Shown one piece after another: positions 18,049 to 26,741 of a stretch of DNA of 64,000 nucleotides. Position 1 is the first letter of the stretch; every line of letters begins with the position of its first letter. Under the pieces are notes generated by a model, which searched no databases, was not told the DNA's origin, and worked only from the letters and a program-made list of their open reading frames with translations. Source of the DNA: Chersky-299 sp963749535 (GTDB lineage: Bacteria; Actinomycetota; Thermoleophilia; RBG-16-64-13); NCBI GenBank assembly GCA_963749535.1, contig CAVVNF010000021.1:1-64000 (forward strand), read 5' to 3'. The translations under genes and the position numbers were made by a program.

Positions 18049-18912
18049 CTACTTACCCAGGATCCCTTTTGGCCTTGCCAGCAGCAGCACGATGAAGATG
18101 GCGTAGTAGGCGATGAAGGTCATCGTCGGCTGGAAATACGTGACGATCTGCGACACGATCCCCAAGATGACGCCGCCGATGATCGCCCCTGTGATGCTGC
18201 CCAGGCCCCCCAGCACGACCACGATCATCGCGATGACAGTGTATTGAAGGCCCATGCTCGTATCGATCGCCAACACCGTGCTGATCAGGCTACCGGCGAT
18301 GCCGGCCATAGCCAAGCCCAATCCAAAACAGATCGCCAGCACGCCGTTGATGTTCACGCCCATCAGTCCGGCCGTGGTGGGGTCCTGCGCAGAGGCGCGG
18401 ATGGCCTTGCCCATGCGCGTACGGGCCAGGAAGACGTAGAAAGCCACCGCTACGACGATCGACGACCCCCAGGGCCACCAACCGGTTGAGCGGGATGTCG
18501 GCGCCGGTCACGTTGCGACTCAAGAACAGGACCTGGTGGGTCTGAGAGCCCCAGATTATCCGGGCTAAGTTCTGTACGACATAGAGCAGCCCGAACGACG
18601 CCAGCATCGACGCACCTTCGAAAACGTCGAGCGAGGGGGCATTATGCCATCAAGCGCCGGAAAAGAGTCGCGTGAAGGAACCAGCCGATCGCAAAGATGA
18701 GGGGAGCGGAGACCACGAGAGTCAGCGAGTGCGTTGAGGTTATAACTGCTCGTGAGCCAGAACGTGATGAAGGCCCCGAGCATGATGAATTCGCCGTGGG
18801 CGACGTTGAGGACGCGCCCTACCCCGTACTCCAGACTCAACCCGACAGAGACCAGCGCGAAGATGCCTCCGAGTAACAACCCTGTGATGATGATGTCCCT
18901 GACTGCATCCAT
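18049..18912 (-). pseudogene. livH: Branched-chain-type ABC transporter permease LivH, several frameshifts
   Basis: The start at ATG 18912 gives a typical LivH N-terminus (GLSLEYGVGRVLNVAHGEF). The sequence then changes frame near 18725, 18650 and 18470. Later pieces (ASFGLLYVVQNLARIIWG, then GKAIRASAQDPTTAGLMGVN with the ATPase-coupling loop) are equally typical. It ends two bases before livM. At least three shifts are needed, so the assembled sequence is not translatable as one chain. Confidence 0.8.
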
Positions 18913-19036
18913 CCAATATCCTTTGTATGACTACATCCACAACAGGGGGCACCGGGGCGTGGCAGACGCGCGCCCCCGGTGGCCCGCTTCAGTTCAACTG
19001 CTGCTTCACGCTCTGCGGCAAATCTCCAACCGCAGC

Positions 19037-20458
19037 CTAGGTGGTGCTGCTCGTACCCGACTTGGTAGCATCCGCCCAGTTCGGTTTCGGATACCAGAGC
19101 TTGTCCGTCGAACGCTTCGGCTTGTCGGCGACCTCGGGATAGTCATTCTGCCACTGGCCGATCTGGCCGGCATAGCACGAGTTGTCGAGGATCTGGATGG
19201 GGTTCATAAACATGTTGTCGGTCATGATCGTCTTGTAGTGCGCTTTGCGCATGACCGCGGCGATCTTGGCCCGATCAAGGGTCGCGGCCTCTTCAATGGC
19301 CTGCTGGAAGAACTCGAGCTCGGCCCTGTAGATCAATGGACCCCAGAAGTCGATATTCGCCGGACCGTTAACAAAGGCAACGAGCTTGTCGTAGTAGGCC
19401 TGGATGGCGGGGCTCTGCTTTTGGAGTCCATGCGCCTTCGAAGAAGATCCCGTCCATCCCGCCTTTGAAGATGTCGTAGACAGCCTGGGTGGAGGTGCCA
19501 GGACCTCCCAGGATGGCCGGCGGGTTGTAGTTGAGCTGCATCATCGTCCCATAGGTCAGGATGTTCTCCGGCGGGTACTGGAAGGAGCACACCAGGTCCG
19601 GGTTCTCCCCCTGGATCTTCTTGATGATGCTCGACACGTCCTTGATGCCCGCCGGGACAGCGGTGCTGCTCGTCATCTTGGCGTTCAGCGGCGGCGTGCC
19701 GAAGAAGATCTGCGCCTGCGCGTTGTACTCGATGCCGTGCAGGTCGTCGATGTACATGATCGCAAACGACTTCATGCCCAATTCCGCCATGAGGTCCGCC
19801 ATCACCGGCATCTGGTTATGGTCGGAGTAGTTGAGGAACTGGAAGACCCAGGGTAGTTTGCCCGCCTCCATCTGTTTCGACAGGGTGGTGGCGCCGCCCT
19901 CGGCGCTCATGAAGATGTACTGGTGGTCGTTCTGGAGGGCGGCCGACGCGAACAGGAACGCCGTACTGCACGGCGCGAACATGAAGTCGACCTTGTCCTG
20001 CTCCATGAGCTGAGTCTGGAGGCGCAGGCTCGTATCGAGGTCGCTCTGGTCGTCGTAGACCTTCATCACGATGGGCAGCTTCTTGCCGGCCACGTTGAGA
20101 CCGCCGGCGTCGTTGACGTCCTTGACCCACAGCTTGTAGGCGGGGCCGAAGTGGGCCTGCTCGAAGATCGCGTTCACGCCGGTGATCGGACGGGCAGCGC
20201 CGATGGTGATCTGGTTTTGGGTCGGCGGGGTCGGGCCGGCCGCCACCGATGTGGTAGCAGCCCCCGGCGGCTGTGGTCGTCGGACCCGCAGCTGGTCGTA
20301 GTCGTGCCTCCACCACAAGCGGCAACCAAGCCGCCCAAGCCGCCACCGACACCGACTACCGCGCCGGCTATCCCCGCGTACTTCAGGAACTCGCGCCGGC
20401 TGACCGCCTTACCTTCGAGTAGACCTTGTTCTGTGGTTTCCTCGGGATTCATCTTCAT
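19037..20458 (-). pseudogene. ABC transporter substrate-binding protein (LivK/HAAT type) with Tat-lipoprotein signal, frameshifted
   Basis: The N-terminus has a twin-arginine signal (SRREFLKYAG), a hydrophobic stretch and a lipobox ending in AAC, then a Thr/Ser-rich linker. The mature part is a periplasmic-binding-protein type I fold (ITIGAARPITGVNAIFEQA, MKVYDDQSDLDTSLRLQT, CSFQYPPENILTYG). The frame changes near 20280 and 19425, and the true C-terminus runs to 19037. It sits between the URO-D gene and livH, which ties the imported compound to corrinoid methyl transfer. The ligand cannot be read. Confidence 0.85.
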
Positions 20459-20606
20459 CGCGTAGCATCCTGTGGTCCCCCCTTCATGTTACTGACCCTT
20501 CTCAACGCGTCGCAAACCACGTAGCTAACCGCGCACCAGCGTGCTTCCGCACCCATGCCAACCGATCACCTCCCGCAGACTCTCCCCGCCTGTGTCTTGC
20601 CTGTGG

Positions 20607-21946
20607 TCACCGATACCGACCGTACTCGTGGGCCGTGTCGATCATCGCGTGCAGGTTCTCGTCCTTGCCGCCATCAGCCACCGCGCCGATATCCAAGATG
20701 AAACCGCCGCCTTTTCGGGCGGAATCGATCAAGGCGCGCGTATAGTCGACTGTCTCCGCGGGCGTGCCGGCATAGATGAGGGAAAGGGGCACGTTGCCCT
20801 GGATGCAGGCCACTTTGCCGATAGTCTGCTTTGCTCGGGCCATGTCGGTCTGGTCGAAGAGCCAGACCGTGCGAGCCTTCGGCAGGTCCATGATGGCCTC
20901 GAGCCGCGAGCCGTAGCGACCCTCCGCGAACAGGAACGGGATAGCGCCCTCTTCGATAAGGCCCAGAAGGACCGCCCTCAGAGTCGGCCAGTAGAACTTG
21001 TGGAACTGCTCGATCGCTCATGAAGCCGTCCGCGCCCTTGTGAAGCGGGATGAAGACCACCGGAGTCTGCAGCTGCCCGGGACGCTTGAAGACGAAATCG
21101 ATGGCCACCGGCACGAGCCGCTCGCATGCTGCCAGGACCTTCTCCGGCCGGCGGTAGAGATCCGTGACCACACCGCGGGTGCCGCGCAGGCTATCGCCCA
21201 GGATGTCGAACGGGGCCTTAGTCGCCCCTCCGAAGTAAGCAGGAAAGCCCAGGCTCATGAGTTCGCCGATCTTTGCGAAGGTGGCCTGGGCCCAGCCACC
21301 GACGTCACGGGATGCGGAGGCTAACCTTTCCAGCCCATCCGTCATCTCCGGGGAGCCCCACCCGCCCATGTGACCCGACACGAAGGGCAGCTCGACAAAA
21401 TCGAAGAAGGAGGAGAGCCCGGCGAAGCCGGCGAAGGCGCCAACGGTACGGGGCAGATACGTGCGGAGCATGTAGTCCGAGGGATCGGAGATCAGATGAT
21501 CGTATTCCTCGGGCAGCATCCATTCTTTCTCGTTGTACTGATAGCTGGACTCCTTGGCAACGCCATGACCAGGCCAGGAATAGAGCTTGTAGTCCAAAAC
21601 CTCGAAGACCGAGGCGGGAGTCGTGTAAAGGAGCGGGCTGACCATGGCGTCCGGCTGGAACTCCAGGTTGAAGTCCACCCACGCCTGCGCCGCCGCGGGC
21701 GGCATCGTGCATGGCTTCGTACGGAGTCATTCCGGCCCTGGCAGCCGGCCACCAGCCGGACGTGATGCTTACGGGCACGCAGTCGGGCTCACGGAGCTCA
21801 ATCGCGGCCAGCAAACGGTCCACCCGGGCCTTGTAGGTGGCTTTGGCTTCAGGAGTGGCGAACTCCACCTCCGGGTTTCGCCAGCCCTCGATCCGCGAGG
21901 CGAGCCTCTCGTCGGCGGTCATCTCCGCCCAGGGTTTCTCAGCCAC
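20607..21946 (-). CDS. URO-D-superfamily corrinoid methyltransferase, two frameshifts
   Basis: About 445 residues from ATG 21946. The frame changes near 21705 and 21010. The parts are coherent: an N-terminal PDCVPVSITSGWWPAARAG, a central barrel (ELPFVSGHMGGWGSPEMTDG), and a C-terminal IQGNVPLSLIYAGTPAE and GGGFILDIGAV. The superfamily includes MtaA, MtbA and methyltransferases of O-demethylases; at this length it is likely a substrate:corrinoid methyltransferase. Its start is 3 bases from the corrinoid protein stop, so the two are partners. The methylated substrate is probably what the adjacent importer brings in (inference). Confidence 0.85.
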
Positions 21947-21948
21947 GG

Positions 21949-22584
21949 CTACCTCACCCCCACAGTCTCTTTGGCGAAGGCAACGGCAGCCATGGCGTCG
22001 TCGCCATAGGCGTCGGCCCCGGTGTACTTGCGCACGGTCTCGTCCATCTGGCCGCCGCCGATGATGACTTTCAACCCTTTGCGCAGCCCAGCCGCTTCCA
22101 CCTGTTCGATGGTGGACTTCATGGAGTCAAAGGCGACCGAGAGGAAACCGGAGAGGGCCAGCACCTGAGGATGATGCTCGTCCACCGCGCGTACGAAGTT
22201 CGCCTCAGGCTGGTCGATGCCGATGTCGTAGACCTCGAAGCCGTTCACTTCCAGCATGAAACCCACGATGTCTTTGCCGATATCGTGGATGTCGCCGCGC
22301 ACGGTGCCCAGGACCACCGTCCCCAGCTTGGCTGTAGAGGTTTGCTGGGCGGCAAGCAGCGGCTTGAGGATCTCCCCGATCTTCTTGAGCATCTCGCCGC
22401 TCATGATGAGCTCGGGCAGGAAGTAGGTGCCTTCCTGGTAGCGCTCCCCCACGAGCTGCATAGCCTCAGAAGAGAGGTCCAAAATCGTGTTCGGGTCTTC
22501 TCCCCTGGCCAACATGTCGTCAACGAGCTTGAGCGCTTCCTGCTCTCTCATGTTGGCCATCGCTTCAACCAGTTCGTGGGCCAT
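21949..22584 (-). CDS. Corrinoid-binding methyl-carrier protein (MtaC/MtbC-like)
   Basis: 211 residues from ATG 22584, chosen because AAGGAG lies 6 bases upstream (an ATG at 22638 has no site). The four-helix cap at about residues 5-85 is followed by the B12 domain. The lower-ligand motif is GDIHDIGKDIVGFML and the later loop is LSGFLSVAFDSM. It carries the methyl group on cob(I)alamin between the URO-D methyltransferase and the next acceptor, probably H4folate. It is the first gene of the leftward regulon, directly under the promoter at 22705-22733. Confidence 0.93.
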   Translation of the reverse strand: MAHELVEAMANMREQEALKLVDDMLARGEDPNTILDLSSEAMQLVGERYQEGTYFLPELIMSGEMLKKIGEILKPLLAAQQTSTAKLGTVVLGTVRGDIHDIGKDIVGFMLEVNGFEVYDIGIDQPEANFVRAVDEHHPQVLALSGFLSVAFDSMKSTIEQVEAAGLRKGLKVIIGGGQMDETVRKYTGADAYGDDAMAAVAFAKETVGVR

Positions 22585-22704
22585 CGTGGCTCCTTTCGCG
22601 CGCAAAGCACTACGCTCAACCGGGCCAAACCGATCCATCCGAACGTGAAGTCCCCCCCGGGACTGACCCGATCATCCGCCCCGCAGCGGGTGGGTCGATT
22701 TCCG

Positions 22705-22733
22705 ACTATACAAGACGCTGGGAAGTTGCGCAA
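22705..22733 (-). promoter_or_regulatory. Leftward promoter of the corrinoid/transport regulon
   Basis: On the minus strand a -35 TTGCGC (22733-22728), a 17-bp spacer and a -10 TATAGT (22710-22705) are well placed ahead of the corrinoid gene start at 22584. The -10 lies inside the left arm of the inverted repeat described separately. Confidence 0.6.
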
Positions 22734-22746
22734 CCAACTTGTATAG
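22706..22746. promoter_or_regulatory. Inverted pair of 9-bp sites, candidate GntR/UTRA operator
   Basis: CTATACAAG (22706-22714) and its exact inverse CTTGTATAG (22738-22746) are 32 bp apart centre to centre, about three helical turns. They flank the leftward promoter: one covers the -10 and the other abuts the -35. The extended right site GTATAGAT resembles the GTNTAGAC core of HutC-subfamily operators, and the adjacent divergent gene encodes a HutC-type regulator. Confidence 0.6.
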
Positions 22747-22899
22747 ATGATATTGTGCTATCGATGGCGTCGGATAGATAGTTAACCTGACGGCATGCGC
22801 ATCGGTCCGGAGTTCCACATGGATTCGCGCTTTGGTGACCGGATTGTAAGTACATGTGAAGCACGTGGATCATCATATGGTCGCTCTGCATTCGGGCGG

Positions 22900-22927
22900 T
22901 TGTCGCGCTCCGGATACCTGTTATAGT
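22900..22927 (+). promoter_or_regulatory. Rightward promoter of the GntR-family gene
   Basis: -35 TTGTCG (22900-22905), a 16-bp spacer and -10 TATAGT (22922-22927), about 95 bases before the regulator start. The -10 matches that of the divergent promoter. Confidence 0.5.
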
Positions 22928-23022
22928 CCGCCCGTAGCAGGCTCCGCGGCTCATGCAGCATCGGCCGTCCGCTCTTCCTGGGGCCCAAATCAAAGGGTTG
23001 TTGCCAAGATGAGGTTCTCGGC

Positions 23023-23826
23023 TTGAATAGGACATACGCGAAAGATCTGGACTCGCTCGAGATCCCCACCGACGGGCCGCGCGGGGAGGGCGTTCTTCCA
23101 GCGTATCTTCGTATTGCCACGACCTTGGCCGACAGAGTGACCTCAGGCGTCTACGCCGCCGGCAGCCGTCTGCCATCCGGGTCAGAATTCTGTGCCGAGT
23201 TCGGGGTCAGTCAGATGACGGTTCGCAGGGCGCTCAACATCCTCCAAGACCAGGGACTGGTTTCTGGGATGCAGGGGCGGGGAACCTTTGTTCGCTCGGT
23301 GAACCTGAGCGACTCAGCATTTAGGCTGGACTCCCTCACCGGTGAGTGGCTGGACGAATCGGCCGAGATACGCTTGCTTTCCGCCTCCATGACCAGAGCG
23401 GACGAGAAAGTCGCGGCCATGCTCAGTGTCGAGCCCGGTGAACGCGTGATATACCTGCGGCGTTTGGTGCTCTATGACGGCAACCCGGCGATGTATCACA
23501 CGGAGTACATCATCTATGACCCGCGCCGCCCGCTCGTCGAGTCCCAGCTCCAATTGACCTCCATGCACGCATTCTTGGATTGCGGCAGAGCACAGCGATT
23601 CCCACGAGGCGAGCTCACCCTGACCGCGGTAAGCCTTGACGCGGAGAGTGCCCATGCTCTGGGGGAATCCGAGGGTGCGTTGGCGTTGTGTCTGGAGCAC
23701 ATCTTCCAGGAGAGCGACCGCACTCCGGTGAGTTGGGGCTGGTTTCTTCTGCGAGCTGAGTTGTTTCGGCTTCGAGCGCGACTGGGGCCGGAACAGGAGA
23801 CGGTTGGAGGCAGGAACCATTGGTGA
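23023..23826 (+). CDS. GntR-family transcriptional regulator, HutC/UTRA type
   Basis: 267 residues from TTG 23023, with GAGG about 9 bases upstream. The N-terminal winged helix is typical GntR (SRLPSGSEFCAEFGVSQMTV, RALNILQDQGLVSGMQGRGT). The remainder is a UTRA ligand-binding domain (PGERVIYLRRLVLYDGNPAM, TAVSLDAESAHALGESEGA). UTRA regulators usually bind a sugar phosphate, amino-acid derivative or other small metabolite and release DNA. It diverges from the corrinoid regulon and overlaps the second corrinoid gene, so it probably senses the pathway substrate. Confidence 0.92.
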   Translation: MNRTYAKDLDSLEIPTDGPRGEGVLPAYLRIATTLADRVTSGVYAAGSRLPSGSEFCAEFGVSQMTVRRALNILQDQGLVSGMQGRGTFVRSVNLSDSAFRLDSLTGEWLDESAEIRLLSASMTRADEKVAAMLSVEPGERVIYLRRLVLYDGNPAMYHTEYIIYDPRRPLVESQLQLTSMHAFLDCGRAQRFPRGELTLTAVSLDAESAHALGESEGALALCLEHIFQESDRTPVSWGWFLLRAELFRLRARLGPEQETVGGRNHW

Positions 23827-24494
23827 CACTCGTGACACTCGATGCACTACGGGGCGCTCTGATCGAGCTGGACGAGAGCCGTACGCTCGACCTCACCCGG
23901 GAGCTCCTGGCTCAAGGCAAGGCAACGCCGCTTTCGATCTTGAACACCTGCCAGCAGGCGCTGAAGGTAGTGGGGGAGCGCTACGAACGGCAGGAGTATT
24001 TCATCTCGGGGCTCATCATGTCGGGCGAGCTCTTCAAGGAAGTGCTTGACCTGGTTCAGCTACCTCAGGAGCAGACCCCTCCGGGGGAGTCTGCGGGAAC
24101 GGTCGTCCTTGGGACGGTTGCCAAGGACATCCACGATATCGGGAAGAACCTGTTTGGTACGTCGCTCAAAGGCTTCGGCTTCAAGGTGATCGACCTAGGC
24201 GTCGACGTGTCCGCGGAGGCGTTCTTGGAGGAGGTCAGCCGATCCCGGCCCGATGTGGTGGGTCTCTCGGGGCTGATCATGGCTGCATTCGAAAGCATGA
24301 AGGAAACTGTGTCGCTGCTGCGGGACCGCGAGGTAGAACTTGGATACCGCCCCCCGGTCATCCTGGGGGGAGCGATAATCGACGGCAGGGTGTGCGAGTA
24401 CTGTGGAGCCGACTCGTGGAGTACGGATGCGATGGAGGGAGTTCGCATCTGTCAAGAATTGGCGGCTCGATCCCCGCATGGCCGATCCACGTGA
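23823..24494 (+). CDS. Second corrinoid-binding methyl-carrier protein
   Basis: 223 residues from GTG 23823, overlapping the regulator end (a TTG at 23820 is also possible). Cap domain LNTCQQALKVVGERYERQEY; B12 motif VLGTVAKDIHDIGKNLFGTS; then GLSGLIMAAFESM. It is a paralogue of the carrier at 21949 but is under the regulator's own promoter. A second carrier suggests that a further methyltransferase elsewhere uses it, or a division of labour between methyl donor and acceptor enzymes. Confidence 0.9.
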   Translation: MTLVTLDALRGALIELDESRTLDLTRELLAQGKATPLSILNTCQQALKVVGERYERQEYFISGLIMSGELFKEVLDLVQLPQEQTPPGESAGTVVLGTVAKDIHDIGKNLFGTSLKGFGFKVIDLGVDVSAEAFLEEVSRSRPDVVGLSGLIMAAFESMKETVSLLRDREVELGYRPPVILGGAIIDGRVCEYCGADSWSTDAMEGVRICQELAARSPHGRST

Positions 24495-24720
24495 CGATCG
24501 CGTCGCGCGCGTCGCTTGACGGAGGGACCGGCGGCAAGAGCGTCGCGCGCGGCCTGGCGAAGGCGGCCGGCAACCACACCGTGGATTCTGCGCCCTCACT
24601 CGCTCGCTGAGAGGGTTAGAGCCTGCTTGAGCGGTTCGCCGCGCAATAGTGTCTGACTCACGGAGCCGTCGGCGCTCTAACGTCCACCAACCGCTGGGCT
24701 AGGACGGCCATGCTCCGCGC

Positions 24721-24903
24721 TCACTCATCCTGGCCGGTACTCCGCCACCGTTCCTCCGCCCGCCTCGCACGAGTGGCGAGCACGAACAGTGCGAGAAAGC
24801 TGGGGAAGACGATGACAGTAATGAGCAGCCAGGACCATCCGGCATTCAGTCCTATGAAGGGGAGCAGCGCGACGCCGAGTGACGAGCACTAACTCGCCGC
24901 CAT
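24721..24903 (-). pseudogene. Possible 60-residue two-helix membrane protein with in-frame TAG
   Basis: From ATG 24903 the frame reads four residues, a TAG (24891-24889), and then a convincing membrane peptide: LGVALLPFIGLNAGWSWLL, ITVIVFPSFLALFVLATRAR and a charged tail, ending at TGA 24721. Two hydrophobic segments are visible. No strong RBS precedes the ATG. It may instead start within the hydrophobic part at another codon, or be a remnant. Confidence 0.35.
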
Positions 24904-24932
24904 GCGAAGCTCACTTCATCAGCCAGAGCCGG

Positions 24933-25352
24933 TCACCGCGCTTGCATCGCTCCCAGCTGCTCGAGCATGAGCGCGCGATCGAATATGGGCCGATCATCCA
25001 CGATCTTGCCACCACGGATCCGGTAGAAGACGTGGCCGGGCACTTCGACCTTCTTGCCGGTGGGCGCGATGCCCATGAACTCTCCCTGATGGGTTCCGCT
25101 GAGGACGAAGCGAACCGCCACCTCATCCCCCTCGGCGATCAGGCTCTCGACGGCGAGGTGAAAGTCGGGGAAGGCCGCCGGGAAAACGGCCATGAACTCT
25201 GGAAACGCCTCGCGCTTCAGGGGCTCGGACATCCCTGGGAAGTGAAGCGCGTAGTCGGGCGCAATGAGTTCGCCTATGAGGTCTACGCGCTGGCGGTTCA
25301 GGACCTCCTCGATGAACTCCCGGACGATCTGCTTGTTTTCCTCGGCGGGCAC
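24933..25352 (-). CDS. SnoaL-like ester-cyclase-family protein
   Basis: 139 residues from GTG 25352, with AAGGAGG 6 bases upstream. The sequence follows the SnoaL/NTF2-like pattern: an N-terminal helix (IVREFIEEVLNRQRVD), FPDFHLAVESLIAEGDEVAV, and HQGEFMGIAPTGKKVEVPG, then FYRIRGGKIVDDRPIFD. Members include polyketide cyclases and many small-molecule-binding proteins; the conserved Asp/His set cannot be assigned with certainty here. It stands alone. Confidence 0.85.
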   Translation of the reverse strand: MPAEENKQIVREFIEEVLNRQRVDLIGELIAPDYALHFPGMSEPLKREAFPEFMAVFPAAFPDFHLAVESLIAEGDEVAVRFVLSGTHQGEFMGIAPTGKKVEVPGHVFYRIRGGKIVDDRPIFDRALMLEQLGAMQAR

Positions 25353-25978
25353 AGTCGGCCTCCTTCATGGAAAGTTTAGGCATATCGGGCCCGGCAAACA
25401 CCTGGCCTCATGCTTGTATTCCCGTTCGCCCGCTTCCTGCAACGCCTCGCGTCTCGAAACGAACGACTTGCTTGGCTCCGCCGACCAGAACTACGCCGTC
25501 GTTGGCGACTCGACGTCGCTGCGATGGATCGGAAGACACCAGGTGCGAAGTGTCTACCGCATCACCGAGTTACCGGATGGTCGCTGGCGGCTCAGACGTT
25601 AAGCAGCCAAGAGGCCGACTGGCACATGCGGATCCCTGTTCGAGGCGTCAAGCCGCGCCGCGGAGCTGGGAGGCTGCTGAAGAACAGCGCCCCGGCCGTC
25701 AGGAGCGCACTGGGCGGCACGATAGCACGTCCTCGGTCGCGTCAATAGCGCCGCTATTCACGCTCCCTGCGTCCTTCTCTCCCGCGTACCCATCGGGCTC
25801 TGGCGGCGAGGCGCCATTCTTCAGCAGCCGCTAGTCGAGAAGCGGCCCAACTGCGAGGTCTTGGTGGAGAAGCGACGGCATTGAGCCGTTGTTCGCGGTA
25901 TCCGCATGCTGGCTATCAGCTAGGTTTCAGAAGATTTCCCCGGCCTCAGGTGTCCCCACCGACGAGGAACCGCCCTTT
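25353..25978. other. Gene-poor stretch with one possible C-terminal fragment
   Basis: No frame has a start with RBS and a domain. A forward fragment ending near 25602 (STSLRWIGRHQVRSVYRITE, then a short basic end) reads like the C-terminus of a real protein without its beginning. Otherwise nothing is seen. Confidence 0.3.
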
Positions 25979-26410
25979 CTAAGTGAGCTCGACCTCAGTG
26001 GTGGGCCACTCGAAGCCTTGCTCCAAAAGATAGTCGAGCGCAGGGTGACCCTTACCGAAAGCCAGGAGTTCGTCCTCGTCGCATATGTCGAACAAATCCT
26101 GGCCTATTGCCATGGCAGCGACGATCATTTCCTGTGAGTAGACCTTGAGCGTGCCGCCCCGCCGCGCTTCCATGGCCGCGTCCAGATCGTCCGGGTCCCA
26201 CCCCTCTCTTCCCAGCACGATCACGGGCGCGTCGGACTCGTTCACGTAGATAGCCTCGATCCCGCAGGCCCCCAAGAACTCGTCAAAGCTATGTTCGTCG
26301 TACGGACCGTTGCCCTGAGACGCGACGACGCCCCCAAGAATGCCTCGACAGACCACCGCGTTGCTCGATAGGTGATCCAAAACAAGTTCCCACGGAAAGT
26401 CGCTCGCCAC
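25979..26410 (-). CDS. Hypothetical protein with conserved-looking YSQEM segment, possibly longer upstream
   Basis: 143 residues from GTG 26410, with GGGGAG a few bases upstream. The C-terminal part (LKVYSQEMIVAAMAIGQDLF, GHPALDYLLEQGFEWPTTEV) has the look of a conserved motif, but I cannot name the family with confidence. Reading further upstream, another frame (26600-26420) encodes GAILLQWDESDWQAFLRG. Removing one G from the run near 26415 would join it smoothly as RGEIVASDFPWELVL. The gene may therefore be about 200 residues with a frameshift. It is acidic, soluble and without a signal. Confidence 0.6.
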   Translation of the reverse strand: MASDFPWELVLDHLSSNAVVCRGILGGVVASQGNGPYDEHSFDEFLGACGIEAIYVNESDAPVIVLGREGWDPDDLDAAMEARRGGTLKVYSQEMIVAAMAIGQDLFDICDEDELLAFGKGHPALDYLLEQGFEWPTTEVELT

Positions 26411-26741
26411 TATCTCCCCCTCTTAGAAAGGCTTGCCAATCGGATTCGTCCCATTGTAGAAGAATAGCGCCGTGAATGGGTGGTCCGGCACGGGGAAGAC
26501 CTGCCAAGGCCCTCTCGAACTGAGCCAGACCTTCCCCGGACCCGATTCCCGCGCGGGGCCAGTTCATGTGGCCCGCCTTGCCCACTTCCGCGGTTGCCAC
26601 GAAGAATGTGGCCGCACGCGACCCTTTTGTCTACCAGCCAAGTACGTCCTCCGCCGATACCCTTGTTCCTCTCTCAGGTCTACAAGTTTCCACAACAAGG
26701 CCGGAAGGCCGACGGCTCCGTTTCTTCCTACGATATTTACC
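26411..26741. other. Stretch holding a possible N-terminal extension of the hypothetical gene
   Basis: The minus strand at 26600-26420 encodes a plausible peptide (GLAQFERALAGLPRAGPPIH, then QWDESDWQAFLRG) that could belong to the gene ending at 25979. Nothing else is supported. Confidence 0.35.
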
